Source: DASWJZ01 sp963814905
Lineage (GTDB): Bacteria; Pseudomonadota; Alphaproteobacteria; Rhizobiales; Afifellaceae
DNA: 64,000 bases
Direction of reading: 5' to 3'
Assembly (NCBI GenBank): GCA_963814905.1
Contig: CAWFEM010000012.1
Span: 186,001-250,000, forward strand
Part shown: positions 52,700-60,508 of the stretch, piece by piece
How the letters are laid out: the number at the start of each line of letters is the position of its first letter
Position numbering within the stretch: position 1 is the first letter of the stretch
Program-made: the position numbers and the translations under genes
The notes under the pieces: generated by a model
Seen by the model: the letters and a program-made list of their open reading frames with translations, nothing else
The model's database searches: none
What the model was told of the DNA's origin: nothing

Positions 52700-53320
52700 T
52701 CAGTGCGCTTCGTTCGCCGCCAGTAGCCGCTCGACTTTGGCGAGCGCGCTTTCCTTCGACTCGTCATAAAGAATGGCGTCGGCGAAGCTGCCGTCGGGGT
52801 TGAAGAGCATCGCGGTGGCGGTGTGATCGACCGTATAGTCGCCGTCGTCGAGATCCACCTTGCGATAGTAGATGCGGTAGGCCTTGGCCGCCGCCTCGAT
52901 CGCCGCCGGTGAACCGGTCAGCCCGATGAAGTCGTCGTGAAATGCGCCGACATATTCCTTCATGACGTCGACGCTGTCGCGTTCCGGATCGACGCTGACG
53001 AAGACGACCTTGAGCGGCTTTGCTTTCTCGCCGAGTGTGTCGACGATGCTGGCGAGCAGGAACAGGGTCGTCGGGCAAAGGTCCGGGCAGAGCGTGAACC
53101 CGAAATAGACGATGTGCGGATGGCCGAGGAGGTCGTCGCGCGTGAAGGGCTTGCCGTTCTGATCGGTCAGCGCGAAGGGGCCGCCGACCGTGGCGATGTG
53201 GTTGGCCATCCAGCGGTCGACCGCGTCTTTCCAGAAGACGACCGCGCCGCCAATGACCAATGCGATGAGCACCGTCGCGTAGACCGTTATCGCGAAGGCG
53301 CGGTGCGCCTTTGCCGCCAT
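52700..53320 (-). CDS. SCO1/SenC copper chaperone
   Basis: Membrane-anchored thioredoxin-fold protein of 206 aa for copper delivery to the CuA site of cytochrome oxidase. A single membrane helix lies at about 8-30; Cys78 and Cys82 (CPDLC) and His166 (VDHTAT) are the copper ligands, all present. FTLCPDLCPTTL and VSVDPERDS are family blocks. It diverges from the DUF2946-like gene, and together with 53405-55480 it forms a copper cluster. Confidence 0.93.
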   Translation of the reverse strand: MAAKAHRAFAITVYATVLIALVIGGAVVFWKDAVDRWMANHIATVGGPFALTDQNGKPFTRDDLLGHPHIVYFGFTLCPDLCPTTLFLLASIVDTLGEKAKPLKVVFVSVDPERDSVDVMKEYVGAFHDDFIGLTGSPAAIEAAAKAYRIYYRKVDLDDGDYTVDHTATAMLFNPDGSFADAILYDESKESALAKVERLLAANEAH

Positions 53321-53404
53321 ATGACGAATTGCCGCCTTCTAAAGACCCTTCCGGTGCGCAATATGGCGTCGCGTCTTCGTGGATGAAAGGCTCGTCCTTC
53401 TTCG

Positions 53405-53791
53405 ATGGCCAGCCGGCCCGCAGCGAAAGTGGCTCCGTCGACGGCTCTTGCGGCTGCGTTTCTCGTTGCGTTCCACACCTTCCTGACGGCGCTCTCCCTG
53501 GGAGCGCACGCCGCGCCGAGCAGCCTCGATGCCTTCGGCAATCCGCTCTGCCTCGGCTCGGTAAGCTTCGGAAAGGACGGCGAAGCGCCCGATCGCAGCC
53601 ACACCGGGATGGATTGCTGCGCCTTCGGCTGCCATGTCGCAGCCGCCGTTCCGCTTCTCAGCCGCGTTCCGGTCCTTCTGCACTTCGACGCGCCGACGGT
53701 GTCTATTCGGCTTTTCCCGGATTTCGCGCCGCGCAGGCTGGATCTCGCGCTTTCGGCGATAAGGCCGCGCGGTCCCCCGCGCCCTGTCTGA
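53405..53791 (+). CDS. DUF2946-like secreted protein of the copper cluster
   Basis: A protein of 128 aa with a hydrophobic N-terminal stretch (about 12-36, signal peptide or anchor ending AHAAP) and the cysteine/histidine motif GMDCCAFGCHVA (about 68-79). Such Cys-His motifs in proteins next to SCO and PCuAC genes point to copper handling, and I associate it with the DUF2946 group. It is the first gene of the rightward group; the ATG at 53405 is the only likely start. Confidence 0.6.
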   Translation: MASRPAAKVAPSTALAAAFLVAFHTFLTALSLGAHAAPSSLDAFGNPLCLGSVSFGKDGEAPDRSHTGMDCCAFGCHVAAAVPLLSRVPVLLHFDAPTVSIRLFPDFAPRRLDLALSAIRPRGPPRPV

Positions 53792-53882
53792 TTCGATCCG
53801 TTTCAGCGGATCGCCTGACCGTTCATTCAGACAGGAATCCGCCCTGAGCCGCTCGCGGCGGTAGGGCAGCAGGAGATTCAAA

Positions 53883-54497
53883 ATGCGATTCGATCTTTCG
53901 TCCTCCTCCCGCCTCGGAAAGAAGGCCGCCACCACGCTTTTCGCGGCGAGCGTCATCCTTCTCGCCACCGGCCAGACCTATGCGCACGAGTTCAAGCTCG
54001 GCCAGCTCGTCATCGTTCATCCCTGGGCGCGGGCGACGCCGCCCGGCGCGAAGGTCGCGGGCGGCTACCTGACGATCGAGAACAACGGGACGGAGAACGA
54101 CCGGCTCGTCGCCGCCACGGCGGAGATTGCCGGCCGCGTCGATGTTCACGAGATGGCGGTCGACAACGGCGTGATGAAGATGCGCCCGCTCACGGACGGG
54201 CTGGAGATTCCGGCAGGCGGCTCGGTGGAACTTAAGCCCGGCTCCTATCACATGATGATGATGGACCTAACCGGACCGCTGAAGGCAGGGGAGAGCATCG
54301 CTGGGACGCTCACCTTCGAGAAGGCTGGAACGGTGGACGTGACCTATGTGGTCGGTCCGATCGGAAGCTCCGACGCGCCGGAGGAGGGCAATGACATGAG
54401 CGGCATGGGCGGCGACATGGGCCACGGCGACATGGGCGGCGACATGGGCGGCAACGACATGGGCGATAAGGGCGCGATGGATTCCATGGGGCAGTGA
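53883..54497 (+). CDS. PCuAC periplasmic copper chaperone
   Basis: A protein of 204 aa. A signal peptide (about 1-34, ending TYA) precedes a cupredoxin-like PCuAC domain with all four Cu(I) ligands of the H(M)X10MX21HXM motif: His89, Met100, His123 and Met125. The C-terminus (about 171-204) is a Met/Gly/Asp-rich tail with repeats of GDMG, a likely extra metal-binding tail. It delivers copper to cytochrome oxidase with SCO proteins. It is coupled (GTGA) to the fusion gene behind it. Confidence 0.93.
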   Translation: MRFDLSSSSRLGKKAATTLFAASVILLATGQTYAHEFKLGQLVIVHPWARATPPGAKVAGGYLTIENNGTENDRLVAATAEIAGRVDVHEMAVDNGVMKMRPLTDGLEIPAGGSVELKPGSYHMMMMDLTGPLKAGESIAGTLTFEKAGTVDVTYVVGPIGSSDAPEEGNDMSGMGGDMGHGDMGGDMGGNDMGDKGAMDSMGQ

Positions 54498-55480
54498 CTG
54501 CGCATCGGCGCATGCGCACGATGATCCGCCGGCTTTTGCCGGCGGCGATCGTCGCCGTGCTCCTGGTCGGCGCAGCCGGCTACTTCGCCCTCAACCGGCC
54601 GCCCGGCGAACAGACGACGAGCTTCCGTTCCGGCTCGCTTGTCGTCGCCGAGCCGTTCGTGCTCGCGACCCAGCCCGGTGCGCAATACACGGCAGGCTAC
54701 ATGCGGATCGAGAACGGCGGGTCGGAAGGCGACCGCCTCGTCTCCGGCACGGTCGAAGTCGCGGCGCGCGTGGAGATCGAGGAGGGTGAGGCGAAAGGGG
54801 GCGTGACGAGCGTGCACCCGCTTCAGGACGGGCTCGCGATCCCGCCCGGCGGCCGCGTACAGCTCCGCCCCGGCTCCTATCAGCTCCATTTCGCAGACCT
54901 TTCGCGTCCGCTTCGGGAAGGCGAGCACTTCGCTGGGACACTCACCTTCGAGAAGGCCGGAACCGTCGCCGTGACCTATGCCGTCGGGCCGCTGCTCAAT
55001 CCGATCGGCGGAGCCTTCTCGCTGATCGACCAGGACGGGGAGGCGTTCTCCGACGCCGATCTCAAAGGCAAGCCCTACGCGATCTTCTTCGGCTACACGC
55101 ATTGCCCGGACGTCTGTCCGACGACTCTCTTCGAGATGTCAGCGGCCTTGCAGAAGCTCGGTGCGGATGCGGGCGCCCTCAATGTCGTCTTCGTTTCGGT
55201 CGATCCGGAGCGCGATACGCCGGCGCTCCTCAAGGACTATCTGAGCGCCTTCGATCCCCACATCGTCGGCCTGACCGGCACGATGGAAAGCGTCGCCGCG
55301 GCGGCGAAGACGTTCCACGTCGTCTACCGCAAGAACCCGGCAGAGGGCGGCGACTATTCGATGGACCATTCCGCTTCGGTGCTTCTCATGGACACTGAGG
55401 GGAGGTTCGTCGGCACGATCAGCTACGGTGAGGACGTGGACGTGCGGTTCGAGAAGCTGAAGCAGTTGGTTGCGGGGTAG
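54494..55480 (+). CDS. Fusion of a ligand-less PCuAC domain with a SCO domain
   Basis: A protein of 328 aa, with a start GTG at 54494 that overlaps the PCuAC stop; an ATG at 54512 is the alternative. A membrane anchor lies at about 12-33. Residues about 45-165 align with PCuAC, but the copper ligands are replaced: His becomes Glu96, Met becomes Val107, His becomes Gln130 and Met becomes His132. Residues about 168-328 are an intact SCO domain with Cys204 and Cys208 (CPDVC) and His292 (DHSAS). The first half may serve as a docking domain for the active PCuAC. Such a fusion is unusual in my knowledge. Confidence 0.88.
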   Translation: MTAHRRMRTMIRRLLPAAIVAVLLVGAAGYFALNRPPGEQTTSFRSGSLVVAEPFVLATQPGAQYTAGYMRIENGGSEGDRLVSGTVEVAARVEIEEGEAKGGVTSVHPLQDGLAIPPGGRVQLRPGSYQLHFADLSRPLREGEHFAGTLTFEKAGTVAVTYAVGPLLNPIGGAFSLIDQDGEAFSDADLKGKPYAIFFGYTHCPDVCPTTLFEMSAALQKLGADAGALNVVFVSVDPERDTPALLKDYLSAFDPHIVGLTGTMESVAAAAKTFHVVYRKNPAEGGDYSMDHSASVLLMDTEGRFVGTISYGEDVDVRFEKLKQLVAG

Positions 55481-55545
55481 GGCGCTCCTGGCGCACCTCC
55501 ATGTGACTCCAAGAGGGCTGTGGTCGAACCGAAGTCATCATGAGA

Positions 55546-55577
55546 CCGTGCCCCAGCCCGGCCAAGCTGGGACACGG
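55546..55577. terminator. Hairpin between convergent genes
   Basis: CCGTG-C-CCCAGC (55546-55557) pairs with GCTGGG-A-CACGG (55566-55577): 11 pairs with one mismatch around an 8-base loop, between the fusion gene and the convergent membrane protein gene. There is no strong T tract on either side. Confidence 0.6.
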
Positions 55578-55590
55578 CCTCGCAGGCTGG

Positions 55591-57204
55591 TCAGCCTCCA
55601 TCCGCCACGGCGCTTGGGGCCAATGCGAGAGGCGATCTCTCCACGCGCGGCGCCGGGGCCACGTCCGCTTCATGCGAACGCCGCAGCAACGACGCCGTCT
55701 CTTCATTCAGCATCGACACCTGACGGCGGCAGTAGAAGGTCACCGTCGCATAGGCCAGGAGCGCGGCCGACACGTTCATCACCACGACCAGCACGGCGAA
55801 ATCCACGCCGTCGATCCCGGTTATCTTGTACTGATAGTAGAGGCGCGCCACCGCGTAGAATAATGCCAGCAGCGCGACGACACCCGACAACGACATGATG
55901 GCGAACGATGTCAGCTTCGGCCGTCTGGCCTCGATATCGTCGGCATGGATGAGCAGGATGAAGCATGCCGCCAGCGATACGAAGGAGTGCAGCAGGTAGA
56001 ACGGCAAGTTGCCCGCGATGAAGGTCAAGAACGCGCCGTTGGTCGTCGTCTCCTTGAAGTACCCGTAGTCGAAGAACGCTTGGAACACGTCATAGAGAAT
56101 GATGACCACGACCACGCCGACGAAGAGGCCGGCATATCGCTCGAAATGGGTCGCGACCCGATCGAGCAGCGGGCCGTCCGTGGCTTGTCCGCGGCGCCGG
56201 CGGAGGCCGCTGGACCACGCCGCCAATGCAATTCCCGTGGCAAGGAACATCGGCCCGGCATGCGACGTGAGATACTGGCCGGAGGTGATGAGATTGTCGG
56301 GCCAGAAATCCCATTTCGATCCCGCGCTCAAGAACCGCGCCGCGAAGCCGTCGAACATGGGAATCACGCTCCACAAGAAGGTCATTCCGATCAGCAGCAG
56401 CATGCCGACCGCGAGAAAGTCCCGCGCCATCACGCGCTTCGGCGGCAAGAAAACCCCGAGATCGCCGGCGAGCCGAGCCAAGGAACTCGCGCCGCTCTCA
56501 CGCGCGGTCGCGAGCGAAGCGGCGCAGAGGAGCTTGCCTATGAGTTCCTTCAGCTCCCGCTTGGAGCCCTTCAGGAGCTCCTCGATCTCGGCGTCGTCGT
56601 CGAGTTTCAGCCGGGCCAGCTGGTGCCGATAAAAGATCAAATCGGCGTAGGGGTCGATCCGCTCCAGCCAGGAGTTGCTCACCAATCCGAGGACTTCCTT
56701 GCCGAGTTGCTCGCGCGTGGGGCTGCGGGCGAAGACCTGAATGGCAAAACCGCCGGACGTCTCCAAAACCCTGCGGGGAATCCCCATCAACGCGTGGAAC
56801 ACGTTCCGCTGCATGTCCCCGAGATTGGAGAAGATGGGGATGGCCGGTTGCGTGAGGCCCATGAATGCGGCGGCGATATAGAGGGGGTAGGGGACCGAGC
56901 TCACGAATTTGTCGAGCTCCTCGCCGCCGACCGCGCCGGATACGTGCGCCCAGCCTTTCAAGACCGTGGGAGACATCTCGCACAGCAGGAGATAGACGAG
57001 GAACGTCACGCTCAGGAAGGCGGCCAGCGTCGCGCCGAACGTAAACCGTCCGGCGAAATCGTTGGCGCGCAGGTTCGGGATCGGCATGGAGCCTTCGTTC
57101 CGCGCCGGGTCGACGGCGCCAATCTCCCCAAACTTCGCGATCTGATAGGCCGCGAGCAGGAAGGCGCCAAACCAGAAATCGGCTGAGAAGAAAAGATGGG
57201 ACAT
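55591..57204 (-). CDS. Polytopic membrane protein, not recognised
   Basis: A protein of 537 aa that I cannot assign. Hydrophobic segments lie at about 8-25, 55-78, 103-125, 265-290, 318-340, 370-392, 405-430, 445-465 and 472-495, so about nine. Between the third and fourth lies a long soluble stretch (about 130-260) rich in charged residues, with SNSWLERIDPYADLIFYRHQ and DDDAEIEELLKGSKRELKEL. The C-terminal tail from about 500 is polar. The ATG at 57204 follows GAGGAGGGTGTG. A small secreted or anchored protein is encoded immediately upstream and they are probably expressed together. Confidence 0.75.
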   Translation of the reverse strand: MSHLFFSADFWFGAFLLAAYQIAKFGEIGAVDPARNEGSMPIPNLRANDFAGRFTFGATLAAFLSVTFLVYLLLCEMSPTVLKGWAHVSGAVGGEELDKFVSSVPYPLYIAAAFMGLTQPAIPIFSNLGDMQRNVFHALMGIPRRVLETSGGFAIQVFARSPTREQLGKEVLGLVSNSWLERIDPYADLIFYRHQLARLKLDDDAEIEELLKGSKRELKELIGKLLCAASLATARESGASSLARLAGDLGVFLPPKRVMARDFLAVGMLLLIGMTFLWSVIPMFDGFAARFLSAGSKWDFWPDNLITSGQYLTSHAGPMFLATGIALAAWSSGLRRRRGQATDGPLLDRVATHFERYAGLFVGVVVVIILYDVFQAFFDYGYFKETTTNGAFLTFIAGNLPFYLLHSFVSLAACFILLIHADDIEARRPKLTSFAIMSLSGVVALLALFYAVARLYYQYKITGIDGVDFAVLVVVMNVSAALLAYATVTFYCRRQVSMLNEETASLLRRSHEADVAPAPRVERSPLALAPSAVADGG

Positions 57205-57215
57205 CACACCCTCCT

Positions 57216-57446
57216 CTATTCTGGCGGGCACTGACCGTTCGGACACTGCTGGGCGTAGGCCGCGCCGGCGATGGTCTCCGGCGGGGTCGCCAAGCCGATC
57301 AGAGCGATCAGGCAGCCAAGGAAAAGGACAGCGCGCAGCAGCCTCCTACCCGCCTTTCCCTCGGAGATGAGGGATGGACGAGCCGATGCGGCATTTGCGG
57401 CCGTGATTTGCGGAGCGGCGAAAACAGCGAGCTTCAACATGGTCAT
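57216..57446 (-). CDS. Small secreted or anchored protein upstream of the membrane protein
   Basis: A protein of 76 aa. The N-terminal MTMLKLAVFAAP is followed by a basic stretch (GKAGRRLLRAV) and a hydrophobic segment LFLGCLIALIGLATP (about 42-56); the C-terminus ends AAYAQQCPNGQCPPE. The short mature tail has a Cys pair. The ATG at 57446 has GGAGAGGAG just before it, a very good ribosome site. It ends 11 bp before the 537-aa membrane gene. No family is recognised. Confidence 0.6.
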   Translation of the reverse strand: MTMLKLAVFAAPQITAANAASARPSLISEGKAGRRLLRAVLFLGCLIALIGLATPPETIAGAAYAQQCPNGQCPPE

Positions 57447-57543
57447 CTCCTCTCCTTGCAGCGCGAAGGACATGGTCAGATGACGGTGGCCCTGGCGTCG
57501 CGGGCCGGAGTGCGGAAGCCGTCTTGTGAACCCTTCACGCAGC

Positions 57544-57561
57544 GTAATGATCGAGCATTAC
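57544..57561. promoter_or_regulatory. 18-bp palindrome upstream of the small secreted protein gene
   Basis: GTAATG (57544-57549) and CATTAC (57556-57561) are perfect 6-bp inverted arms with a 6-bp spacer, about 100 bp upstream of the start at 57446. It may be an operator; there is no known regulator to pair it with. Confidence 0.35.
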
Positions 57562-57664
57562 TCGCAAAGGCATCCGCCGGCGTATGTGGGAATCCGCACA
57601 GGGAAGGGGCAAAAAAGACTTCCAATTCAAGCGATTCGTTTGGGGGTAAACAACGCCTTACAAT

Positions 57665-58699
57665 CTAAGGAAGTCGTCGACCCGCCGCGTCGAAGGGGTG
57701 CAGCTCCGCCAGCTGCAAGTGGGCGGTCACCTGGTCTCCCTCAGCCACCGAAGGGCGTCCGCGCACGGCGGCAATCAGGAGACCGTCGCGCCCGCGGAGG
57801 TGGATGTGGCTCTCCGATCCGATCGGTTCGATCAGCGCGACGAGCGTCGGTAGCGGAAGCGAGCGCGGCTCGGGCGTCAGCGTCACGTGCTCGGGGCGGA
57901 TGCCGACAGTGGCCGTGCCGGCCGGGAGGCTGCCGGCGAACGCGTTCCGATCCGGCAAGGCGTCGAGACCGATGAAGTTCATTGGCGGTGAACCGATGAA
58001 ACCGGCCACGAACATCGTCTGCGGGCGGTCAAAGAGCTCCGCCGGCGTGCCCACCTGCTCGATCCGCCCGGCGTTCATGATCACCAGACGGTCGGCGAGC
58101 GTCATGGCCTCGAGCTGGTCGTGTGTGACATAGACGCTCGTGGTCGCAAGCCGCCGCTGCAGGTGGCGGATCTCGACACGCATCTGCCCGCGCAGCTTGG
58201 CGTCGAGATTTGAGAGCGGCTCGTCAAAGAGGAATGCCTTCGGCTGCCGAACGATGGCGCGGCCCATCGCGACCCGTTGCCGTTGTCCGCCGGAGAGCTG
58301 GCGCGGCTTGCGGTCGAGGAATGGCTCGATCTCGAGAAGCTTCGCGGCCTCCGCCACCCGGCGAGCGATTTCCGGGCGCGGCGTACGACGGTTCTTCAGG
58401 CCGTATTCGAGGTTCCCACGCACCGTCATGTGCGGATAGAGAGCATAGTTCTGGAAGACCATCGCGATGTCGCGTTCGGCCGGTTCCCTGCCGTTGGCGA
58501 CCGCGCCATCGATCGAGATCGTTCCGGAGGAGATCGTCTCCAACCCGGCGATCATCCTGAGCAGCGTGGACTTGCCGCATCCCGACGGCCCGACCAGCAC
58601 GACGAATTCGCCGTCGCCGATCGACAGGTCGATGCCCTGAACTGCCTGCACTTCTCCCGGATAGACCTTGGTCACGTCGCGGAGCTCGATGCTCGCCAT
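57665..58699 (-). CDS. ugpC: Glycerol-3-phosphate ABC transporter ATPase
   Basis: ATPase of 344 aa in the MalK/UgpC family. Walker A GPSGCGKST at about residues 37-45, signature LSGGQRQR, Walker B FLFDEPLSNLDA, H-loop YVTHDQ, then a C-terminal TOBE region (TVGIRPEHVTLTPE). It powers UgpA/UgpE. It is last in the leftward order ugpB-A-E-C, 3 bp after ugpE. Confidence 0.92.
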   Translation of the reverse strand: MASIELRDVTKVYPGEVQAVQGIDLSIGDGEFVVLVGPSGCGKSTLLRMIAGLETISSGTISIDGAVANGREPAERDIAMVFQNYALYPHMTVRGNLEYGLKNRRTPRPEIARRVAEAAKLLEIEPFLDRKPRQLSGGQRQRVAMGRAIVRQPKAFLFDEPLSNLDAKLRGQMRVEIRHLQRRLATTSVYVTHDQLEAMTLADRLVIMNAGRIEQVGTPAELFDRPQTMFVAGFIGSPPMNFIGLDALPDRNAFAGSLPAGTATVGIRPEHVTLTPEPRSLPLPTLVALIEPIGSESHIHLRGRDGLLIAAVRGRPSVAEGDQVTAHLQLAELHPFDAAGRRLP

Positions 58700-58702
58700 G
58701 GA

Positions 58703-59551
58703 TCACTTCTCCGTTTCGACCAGTCCCTTGACGAAGAACCGCTGCATGGCGATCACCACCAGCACCGGCGGCAAAAGGGCAAGCACGGCGGTCGCCATCA
58801 CCACGTTCCACTGAGGTATCGCGTCGGTGACGTCGGCCATGCGCTTGATGTCCATGACGATCGTGTAATAGCGCGCGTCCGTGACGACCATCAGCGGCCA
58901 CAGGTACTGGTTCCAGCCATAGATGAAGAGGATGACGAACAGCGCCGCGATGTTGGTGCGCGACAGGGGGAGCAGGATGTCGCGAAAGAACTTGAGCGGC
59001 CCCGCGCCGTCGATCCGCGCGGCTTCGAGGATCTCGTCAGGAACGGTCAGGAAGAACTGCCGGAACAGGAAGGTCGCGGTGGCGGATGCGATCAGCGGGA
59101 TCGAGAGACCGGCATAGCTGTTGAGCATATGCAGGTCGGCGACCACCTTGAAGGTCGGCACGATGCGCACCTCCACCGGCAGCATCAGGGTGACGAAGAT
59201 CACCCAGAACGCCGCGGCGCGGAACGGGAAGCGGAAATAGACGATGGCGTAGGCCGACAGGATCGAGATCGCGATCTTGCCGATGGCGATCGACAGCGCC
59301 ATCACCATTGAATTGAAAAGCATCGTCCCGATCGGCGGCACGCCGGAGCTCGAAACGCCGACGGAAATCATCGACCAGTAGTTTTCGAAGGCATGCGGCC
59401 CGGGGAGAAGCGGCACCACGCCTGACATGAAGTCGTCGGGTCCGCGCGTCGAAGCGATGATCGCGATGTAGACCGGAAAGGCGATCACCACCACGCCGAC
59501 AATCAGCGTCAGATGGGCCAGAAAATTGAGGAAAGGCCGGTGCTCGACCAT
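58703..59551 (-). CDS. ugpE: Glycerol-3-phosphate ABC transporter permease
   Basis: Inner-membrane permease of 282 aa with about six transmembrane segments and the EAA loop EAARIDGAGPLKFFRDILLPLSRTN (about 195-219). It pairs with UgpA. It starts 12 bp after the ugpA stop. The family and position fit MalG-like UgpE. Confidence 0.92.
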   Translation of the reverse strand: MVEHRPFLNFLAHLTLIVGVVVIAFPVYIAIIASTRGPDDFMSGVVPLLPGPHAFENYWSMISVGVSSSGVPPIGTMLFNSMVMALSIAIGKIAISILSAYAIVYFRFPFRAAAFWVIFVTLMLPVEVRIVPTFKVVADLHMLNSYAGLSIPLIASATATFLFRQFFLTVPDEILEAARIDGAGPLKFFRDILLPLSRTNIAALFVILFIYGWNQYLWPLMVVTDARYYTIVMDIKRMADVTDAIPQWNVVMATAVLALLPPVLVVIAMQRFFVKGLVETEK

Positions 59552-59563
59552 CGCCGGGATCTC

Positions 59564-60448
59564 CTAGTAGTTCACCCTGCGCTCGACCCACTGAAACTGG
59601 ATCACGGTGAGTGCGATGACGATGATCATCAAGATGACCGATTGGGCCGACGACGAGCCGAGGTTCAGCCCGACAAAGCCGTCAGTGTAGACCTTGAAGA
59701 CGAGGATATTGGTGGAGTGCGCCGGGTTGCCCCCGGTGGTGGCGTGAATCACGGGGAAGGTGTTGAACATTGCGTAGACGAGGTTCACGACCATGAGGAA
59801 GAACGTGGTCGGCGACAGCAGCGGAAGCACGATGGTGAAGAACCGTCTCGCCGGTCCGGCGCCGTCGATGGCGGCGGCCTCGGTCAGCGAATGCGGGATC
59901 GATTGCAGGCCGGCGAGGAAGAACAGGAAGTTGTAGGAGATCTGGTTCCAGCTTGCCGCCACGACCACGAGGATCATCGCGTCGCGCGGATTGAGCGAGT
60001 GGTTCCAGTCGTAGCCGATGAAACGCAGGAGGTAGGGCAGGATGCCGATCGTGGGGTTGAACAGGAACCACCACATGACGCCGCCGACCGCTGGCGCCAC
60101 TGCGTAGGGCCATACAAGGAGCGTCGTATAGGCCTGCCCGCCTTTGATCACCCGGTCGACAGCCACGGCGAAGAGGAGGCCGAGGCCGACCGATAGCGCC
60201 ACCACGCTGATCGAAAAAACCACCGTGACCTTCAGCGAGTTGATGTAGTCCGGATCGGCGAAAAGGGCGGTGTAGTTCTTCAGACCGATGAAGGTCGTCT
60301 TCAGCCCGAAGGCATCCTCGCGCTCGAACGATTGCACGAACGCCTGCCAAGCGGGCCAGATGAAGAAGATCGCGGTGACGGCAAGCTGCGGGAGGAGCAA
60401 CGCGTAGGGGAGGACGCGATTGTGAAAGATCGTGCGCTTGGTCTGCAT
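59564..60448 (-). CDS. ugpA: Glycerol-3-phosphate ABC transporter permease
   Basis: Inner-membrane permease of 294 aa, MalF-like, with six transmembrane segments and the EAA loop EAAAIDGAGPARRFFTIVLPLLSPT. The N-terminal helix (LPYALLLPQLAVTAIFFIWPAWQAF) is typical. The ATG at 60448 (MQTKRTIFHNRVLPYALLLP) is the family start. Confidence 0.92.
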   Translation of the reverse strand: MQTKRTIFHNRVLPYALLLPQLAVTAIFFIWPAWQAFVQSFEREDAFGLKTTFIGLKNYTALFADPDYINSLKVTVVFSISVVALSVGLGLLFAVAVDRVIKGGQAYTTLLVWPYAVAPAVGGVMWWFLFNPTIGILPYLLRFIGYDWNHSLNPRDAMILVVVAASWNQISYNFLFFLAGLQSIPHSLTEAAAIDGAGPARRFFTIVLPLLSPTTFFLMVVNLVYAMFNTFPVIHATTGGNPAHSTNILVFKVYTDGFVGLNLGSSSAQSVILMIIVIALTVIQFQWVERRVNY

Positions 60449-60508
60449 CGGCTGTGCGCGGATATGTGAGTCCCAGGCTCCAAGACCCGGGACTCACATA
60501 CGCATGCG

